DNA from: Variovorax sp. OV700
Lineage (GTDB): Bacteria > Pseudomonadota > Gammaproteobacteria > Burkholderiales > Burkholderiaceae_C
Length of the DNA stretch: 64,000 nt
Direction of reading: 5' to 3'
Assembly: GCF_900099805.1 (NCBI RefSeq)
Contig: NZ_FNDR01000008.1
Coordinates: 124,001 to 188,000, forward strand
The position numbers and the translations under genes are program-made. Under the pieces are notes generated by a model, which saw only the letters and a program-made list of their open reading frames with translations, was not told where the DNA came from and did no database searches. Shown here in pieces: positions 60,276 to 64,000 of the stretch. Numbering within the stretch: the first letter of the stretch is position 1; the number at the start of each line of letters is the position of its first letter.

Positions 60276-62416
60276 ATCACAAAAAATCAACGATGGCACA
60301 GCGGCTGCGAGCCGCCGGGCTGGGTCTCTTGGCATTTGGCGCGTTCGCGATTGCCCACGCGCAAAACGCCATCGAAGCGGTGACCAGTTCGACGCAATCC
60401 GGCGCCGAAGTGATCCGCATCGACCTTGCGCAGCCGCTCACGGCCGTGCCAACCGGTTTTGCCGTTCAGACGCCGGCGCGCATCGCGCTTGATTTCCCCG
60501 GCGTGACGAACGCCATCGGCCGCTCCGCCATCGAGGTGAACCAGGGCAACCTGCGTTCCGTCAACGTGGTCCAAGCCGGCGAACGCAGCCGCGTGGTGCT
60601 GAACCTCAAGCAGGCAACCGCTTACAAGGCCGAGATCCAGGGCAAGTCGCTGCTGGTGATTCTCGAGCCCGTGGCCGGTACGGCGCTGGCGTCGTCCACG
60701 CCCACCGTCTTTGCGGAAAACCGCAACCGCGACACGCTGCCGCTGCGCGATGTCGACTTCCGCCTGGGCTCGGACAACACGGGCCGCGTGATCGTCGATT
60801 TGCCGAACAATCAAGTGGGTGTCGATGTCAAGCAGCAGGGCAAGAATCTCGTCGTGGAGTTCACCAAGTCGACCCTGCCGGAAGGGCTTCGCCGCCGCCT
60901 CGACGTGGCCGACTTCAATACGCCGGTCCAACTGATCACTTCGCAGCAGTCGGGCGACCGCGTCCGCATGACGATCGAGGCCAAGGGCGACTGGGAGCAC
61001 AGCGCCTACCAGAGCGAAAACCAGTTCGTGGTTGAAGTCCGCGCCCGCAAGGTGGACCCGGGCAAGCTGACGCAGGGCGTCGGCTACAACGGCGAGAAGC
61101 TCTCGCTGAACTTCCAGAACATCGAAATCCGCTCGCTGCTGCAGGTGATCGCCGACTTCACGAACTTCAACATCGTGACTTCCGATTCGGTTACCGGCGC
61201 GCTGACGCTGCGACTGAAGGACGTGCCCTGGGACCAGGCGCTCGACATCATCATGCAGGCGAAGAACCTGGGCATGCGCAAGAACGGCAGCGTCCTGTGG
61301 ATTGCGCCCAAGGACGAAATCAACGCCAAGGAAAAGCTCGAGTTCGAGGCCAAGGCCACGATCGAGAACCTGGAGCCGGTGCGCACCCAGTCGTTCCAGC
61401 TCAACTACACCAAGGCGATTGCGATTGCGCAAGGCCTGACCGGGACCGGCGCTTCGTCGGGCGGCGGTGGCGGCTCCGGCACCACCACGCGCATCCTGAG
61501 CCCGCGCGGCAGCGTGATCGCGGAGTCGCGCACCAACCAGCTGTTCGTGTCGGACATCCCGTCGCGCCTGGCACAAGTGGCCGACCTGATCCAGAAGCTC
61601 GACATTCCGGTTCGCCAGGTGCTGATCGAAGCCCGGATCGTGGAAGCGTCCGACACCTTCGGCAAGTCGCTCGGCGTGCGGCTCGGCGGCGGCATTGCCG
61701 GCGAGCGCTTCGCTTCGTCGTCGGGGAATCGCGCCTTTGCCAACCTGGGCATGATGCCGACGGTGACCTCGGGTACGAGCGGCAACACCGCCACCACCAC
61801 CTGGACCAACTCCAACTTCATCAACCTGCCCGCAGGCGATGCTGGCGGTACAGGCAATACCGCGGGCGCCTTCGCGATCTCGCTCTTCAATTCGAGTTTC
61901 TCGCGCATGCTGAACCTCGAAATCTCGGCGCTCGAAGCGGACGGCAAGGGCAAGCTGGTGTCCAGCCCGCGCGTCATCACGGCCGACCAGACCAAGGCGC
62001 TGATCGAGCAGGGCGAAGAAATCCCCTACCAGCAGGCCACGTCCAGCGGCGCAACGTCGATTTCGTTCCGCAAGGCGGTTCTGAAGCTCGAAGTCACGCC
62101 GCAAATCACGCCTGAAGGCAACATCATCCTCACGCTGGACGTGAGCAAGGATGCCCGCGGCGTCAATACTTCGGCAGGTCCGGCCATCAACACCAAGCAT
62201 GTGCAGACAGAAGTGCTGGTCGAGAACGGCGGCACGGTCGTCATCGGTGGTATCTTCGAACTCACCGAAACCAATGACGAATCGCGCGTGCCGGTGCTGG
62301 GTGAAGTGCCCTACCTGGGTGCACTGTTCCGCAAGCGCGAACGCGTTGCCAACAAGACCGAAATGCTCGTCTTTATCACTCCGAAGATGATTACCGACCG
62401 CAACGCCGCGCGCTGA
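60272..62416 (+). CDS. pilQ: Type IV pilus secretin PilQ
   Basis: This is the 714-aa outer-membrane secretin for pilus exit. After the signal peptide (cleavage near AHAQ) come two AMIN domains that bind peptidoglycan (residues ~40-140 and ~160-270). N0/STN and N1 domains follow (NFQNIEIRSLLQVIADFTNF). The C-terminal secretin core has VLVENGGTVVIGGIFE and VPVLGEVPYLGALFRKRE. A Gly/Ser-rich loop (GTGASSGGGGGSGTT) lies within the N domains. ATG 60272 overlaps the pilP stop. Confidence 0.96.
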   Translation: MNHKKSTMAQRLRAAGLGLLAFGAFAIAHAQNAIEAVTSSTQSGAEVIRIDLAQPLTAVPTGFAVQTPARIALDFPGVTNAIGRSAIEVNQGNLRSVNVVQAGERSRVVLNLKQATAYKAEIQGKSLLVILEPVAGTALASSTPTVFAENRNRDTLPLRDVDFRLGSDNTGRVIVDLPNNQVGVDVKQQGKNLVVEFTKSTLPEGLRRRLDVADFNTPVQLITSQQSGDRVRMTIEAKGDWEHSAYQSENQFVVEVRARKVDPGKLTQGVGYNGEKLSLNFQNIEIRSLLQVIADFTNFNIVTSDSVTGALTLRLKDVPWDQALDIIMQAKNLGMRKNGSVLWIAPKDEINAKEKLEFEAKATIENLEPVRTQSFQLNYTKAIAIAQGLTGTGASSGGGGGSGTTTRILSPRGSVIAESRTNQLFVSDIPSRLAQVADLIQKLDIPVRQVLIEARIVEASDTFGKSLGVRLGGGIAGERFASSSGNRAFANLGMMPTVTSGTSGNTATTTWTNSNFINLPAGDAGGTGNTAGAFAISLFNSSFSRMLNLEISALEADGKGKLVSSPRVITADQTKALIEQGEEIPYQQATSSGATSISFRKAVLKLEVTPQITPEGNIILTLDVSKDARGVNTSAGPAINTKHVQTEVLVENGGTVVIGGIFELTETNDESRVPVLGEVPYLGALFRKRERVANKTEMLVFITPKMITDRNAAR

Positions 62417-62439
62417 CGCGCGGGCGTAGCAGCCACCGC

Positions 62440-62988
62440 GTGGCGGTCGCACTCGTCGGGTTGCCCGGCGCCGGCAAATCCGCAGTGGGCCGGCGCTTGG
62501 GTGCGCGCCTGGACCTTCCGTTCGTCGATACCGACCATGTCATCGAGCAGCGTATCGGCTGCTCGATCCGCGATTACTTCGACCGCGAAGGCGAAGCCGT
62601 CTTCCGCGACCTCGAGCAAACCGTCATCGCCGACCTGGCCGCCGACCCCCATGGCGTGCTGGCCACGGGCGGCGGCGCGGTTCTGCGAGAGGCCAATCGC
62701 AAGCAGCTGCGAGATCACTTCCACGTGATCTACCTGCGCTCTTCCCCCGAAGACCTGTTTCGGCGCCTGCGCCACGACGTGAAGCGGCCCCTTCTGCAGG
62801 TGGCCGATCCGCTCGGGCGGTTGCGCGAGCTGCACGATGCGCGCGATCCGCTCTACCGCGAGACGGCCCACGACGTGGTCGACACCGGCCGCCCGACGAT
62901 CGCCATGCTGGTGAACATCATCGTGATGCAGCTCGAGCTTGCCGGCATCGTCGCGCCGGGAACCCGGCCCGAAGAGCCCACGGGCTGA
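62440..62988 (+). CDS. aroK: Shikimate kinase
   Basis: This 182-aa kinase phosphorylates shikimate in aromatic amino acid synthesis. It has the P-loop GLPGAGKSAVGRRLG, the shikimate-binding FVDTD and GGGAV motifs, lid arginine in KRPLLQ, and RDPLYRE. The start is GTG 62440, 23 bases after the pilQ stop; no ATG is available in frame upstream. pilQ-aroK-aroB linkage is widely conserved. Confidence 0.94.
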   Translation: MAVALVGLPGAGKSAVGRRLGARLDLPFVDTDHVIEQRIGCSIRDYFDREGEAVFRDLEQTVIADLAADPHGVLATGGGAVLREANRKQLRDHFHVIYLRSSPEDLFRRLRHDVKRPLLQVADPLGRLRELHDARDPLYRETAHDVVDTGRPTIAMLVNIIVMQLELAGIVAPGTRPEEPTG

Positions 62989-63021
62989 ACTGGTCCCGCC
63001 GCAGCGCCTAAACTCGCTGCC

Positions 63022-64000
63022 ATGTCATTGTCCGCACCCTCCGCCTCGCCCGAACGCGTCGATATCCAGCTCGGCGAGCGCAGCTATCCCATCCTCATCG
63101 GCCCCGGCCTGCTGGACGATCCCCAGAGCTTTGCCGCGGTGCCCGCGGCCGCCAGCGCGCTGATCGTGAGCAACACCACCGTGGCTCCGATCTACGCCAG
63201 CGCCTTGCGCACCGCGCTGGCCGGGCGTTTCCGCACGGTGCACATGCTCGAGTTGCCCGACGGCGAGGTGCACAAGAACCTGCAGACCCTCAACTTGATC
63301 TTCGATGCCCTGCTGGGCCACGGCAGCGATCGCAAGACGGTGCTTTTTGCGCTGGGCGGCGGCGTGGTGGGCGACATGACCGGCTTTGCCGCCGCCAGCT
63401 ACATGCGCGGCGTGCCCTTCGTGCAGGTGCCGACCACGCTGCTGGCGCAAGTCGATTCGTCGGTGGGGGGCAAGACCGCCATCAACCACCCGCTCGGCAA
63501 GAACATGATCGGCGCCTTCTACCAGCCGCAGCTCGTGGTGTGCGATTTGGGCACGCTGCAGACACTGCCGCCGCGGGAGCTGAGCGCGGGCCTGGCCGAA
63601 GTCATCAAGTACGGCCCCATCTACGACATGGCGTTTTTCGACTGGATCGAGGCGAATGTCGATGCACTGGTGGCCCGCGACCCGGCCGCGCTCGCGCACG
63701 CGGTCAAGCGCAGCTGCGAGATCAAGGCGCTGGTCGTCGGAGAGGACGAGCGCGAGACCGGCTTGCGCGCGATTCTCAATTTTGGCCATACCTTCGGCCA
63801 CGCCATCGAGTCGGGCCTCGGGTACGGCGAATGGCTGCACGGCGAAGCGGTCGGCTGCGGCATGGTCATGGCGGCGCATCTGTCGCAGCGGCTCGGCGGC
63901 GTCGACGCGGCATTCGTGCAGCGGCTCACGCGGCTGATCGAGCGCGCCGGCCTGCCCACCGTCGGCCCCGCGCTGGGTGCGGACCGATACCTCCAATTGA
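63022..64000 (+). CDS. aroB: 3-dehydroquinate synthase (3' end cut by window)
   Basis: This NAD- and metal-dependent enzyme converts DAHP to 3-dehydroquinate. The frame starts at ATG 63022 (MSLSAPSASPERVDIQLGER) and stays open for 326 codons to the last base, so roughly the last 40 residues are missing. Motifs seen: NAD-binding GGGVVGDMTGFAAASYMRG, PTTLLAQVDSSVGGKTAIN, and the metal site NFGHTFGHAIE. It lies 33 bases after aroK. Confidence 0.96.
   Translation, partial: MSLSAPSASPERVDIQLGERSYPILIGPGLLDDPQSFAAVPAAASALIVSNTTVAPIYASALRTALAGRFRTVHMLELPDGEVHKNLQTLNLIFDALLGHGSDRKTVLFALGGGVVGDMTGFAAASYMRGVPFVQVPTTLLAQVDSSVGGKTAINHPLGKNMIGAFYQPQLVVCDLGTLQTLPPRELSAGLAEVIKYGPIYDMAFFDWIEANVDALVARDPAALAHAVKRSCEIKALVVGEDERETGLRAILNFGHTFGHAIESGLGYGEWLHGEAVGCGMVMAAHLSQRLGGVDAAFVQRLTRLIERAGLPTVGPALGADRYLQL

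Noticed and set aside
60287..62452. 721-codon minus-strand frame opposite pilQ
   Set aside because: pilQ has complete AMIN and secretin motifs; the antisense frame has no recognisable domain.

Overview
The window looks like a stretch of chromosome from a high-GC betaproteobacterium of the Burkholderiales, most likely Comamonadaceae and close to Variovorax. That placement is inferred from gene content, protein style and local gene orders (lysA-lptM divergent from cyaY, pilMNOPQ-aroK-aroB, resB-ccsB after a cytochrome c4). Almost every gene is intact. The exceptions are the two ends: a solute-binding protein cut at its 5' end and aroB cut at its 3' end. I saw no tRNA, rRNA, insertion sequence, prophage or CRISPR array.

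Region by region. (1) 1-5034: an iron(III)-type ABC importer (binding protein end, fused-type permease, ATPase), a HAD hydrolase and a convergent lipocalin. (2) 5276-8255: transaldolase, glucose-6-phosphate isomerase and a DUF805 membrane protein. (3) 8493-19304: a polyol operon with a four-gene ABC importer, D-arabinitol 4-dehydrogenase, a sorbitol dehydrogenase-type SDR, an FSA-type aldolase, fructokinase, an internal AraC regulator and xylulokinase. It ends in a bidirectional terminator shared with groESL. (4) 19373-21346: groEL and groES on the minus strand, with a perfect CIRCE operator. (5) 21481-23855: a small accessory module of a TetR regulator and a glutathione S-transferase sharing a palindromic operator, flanked by non-coding DNA. 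(6) 23856-33307: a hybrid histidine kinase and a NarL-type regulator, divergent from a two-partner secretion pair (a 1748-aa GLUG/YDG-repeat exoprotein and its TpsB transporter).

(7) 33324-41595: iron and metal uptake. It holds a TonB receptor with a DUF4198 partner, a PLD-type lipoprotein, and a second TonB receptor followed by a PepSY membrane protein and a 59-aa membrane protein. Both receptors have a Fur-box-like site just upstream. (8) 41669-46608: metK, two tandem LpxL-type acyltransferases, an alpha/beta hydrolase and engB. (9) 46679-52771: cytochrome c4, the System II cytochrome c maturation genes resB and ccsB, and the methionine sulfoxide repair pair msrP-msrQ. (10) 52782-64000: lysA and lptM, cyaY, mrcA (PBP1a), the type IV pilus operon pilMNOPQ, aroK and the start of aroB.

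The most interesting parts are four. First, the two-component pair lies head to head with the large TPS adhesin, as bvgAS does with fhaB in Bordetella, with perfect palindromes between them. Second, the adhesin has long repeat arrays and a C-terminal cysteine pair that could form an HMW1-like anchor. Third, the polyol operon carries an aldolase whose active-site residues match fructose-6-phosphate aldolase rather than transaldolase. Fourth, the TetR/GST module has a self-consistent operator set. I did not find a system that I can defend as wholly undescribed.
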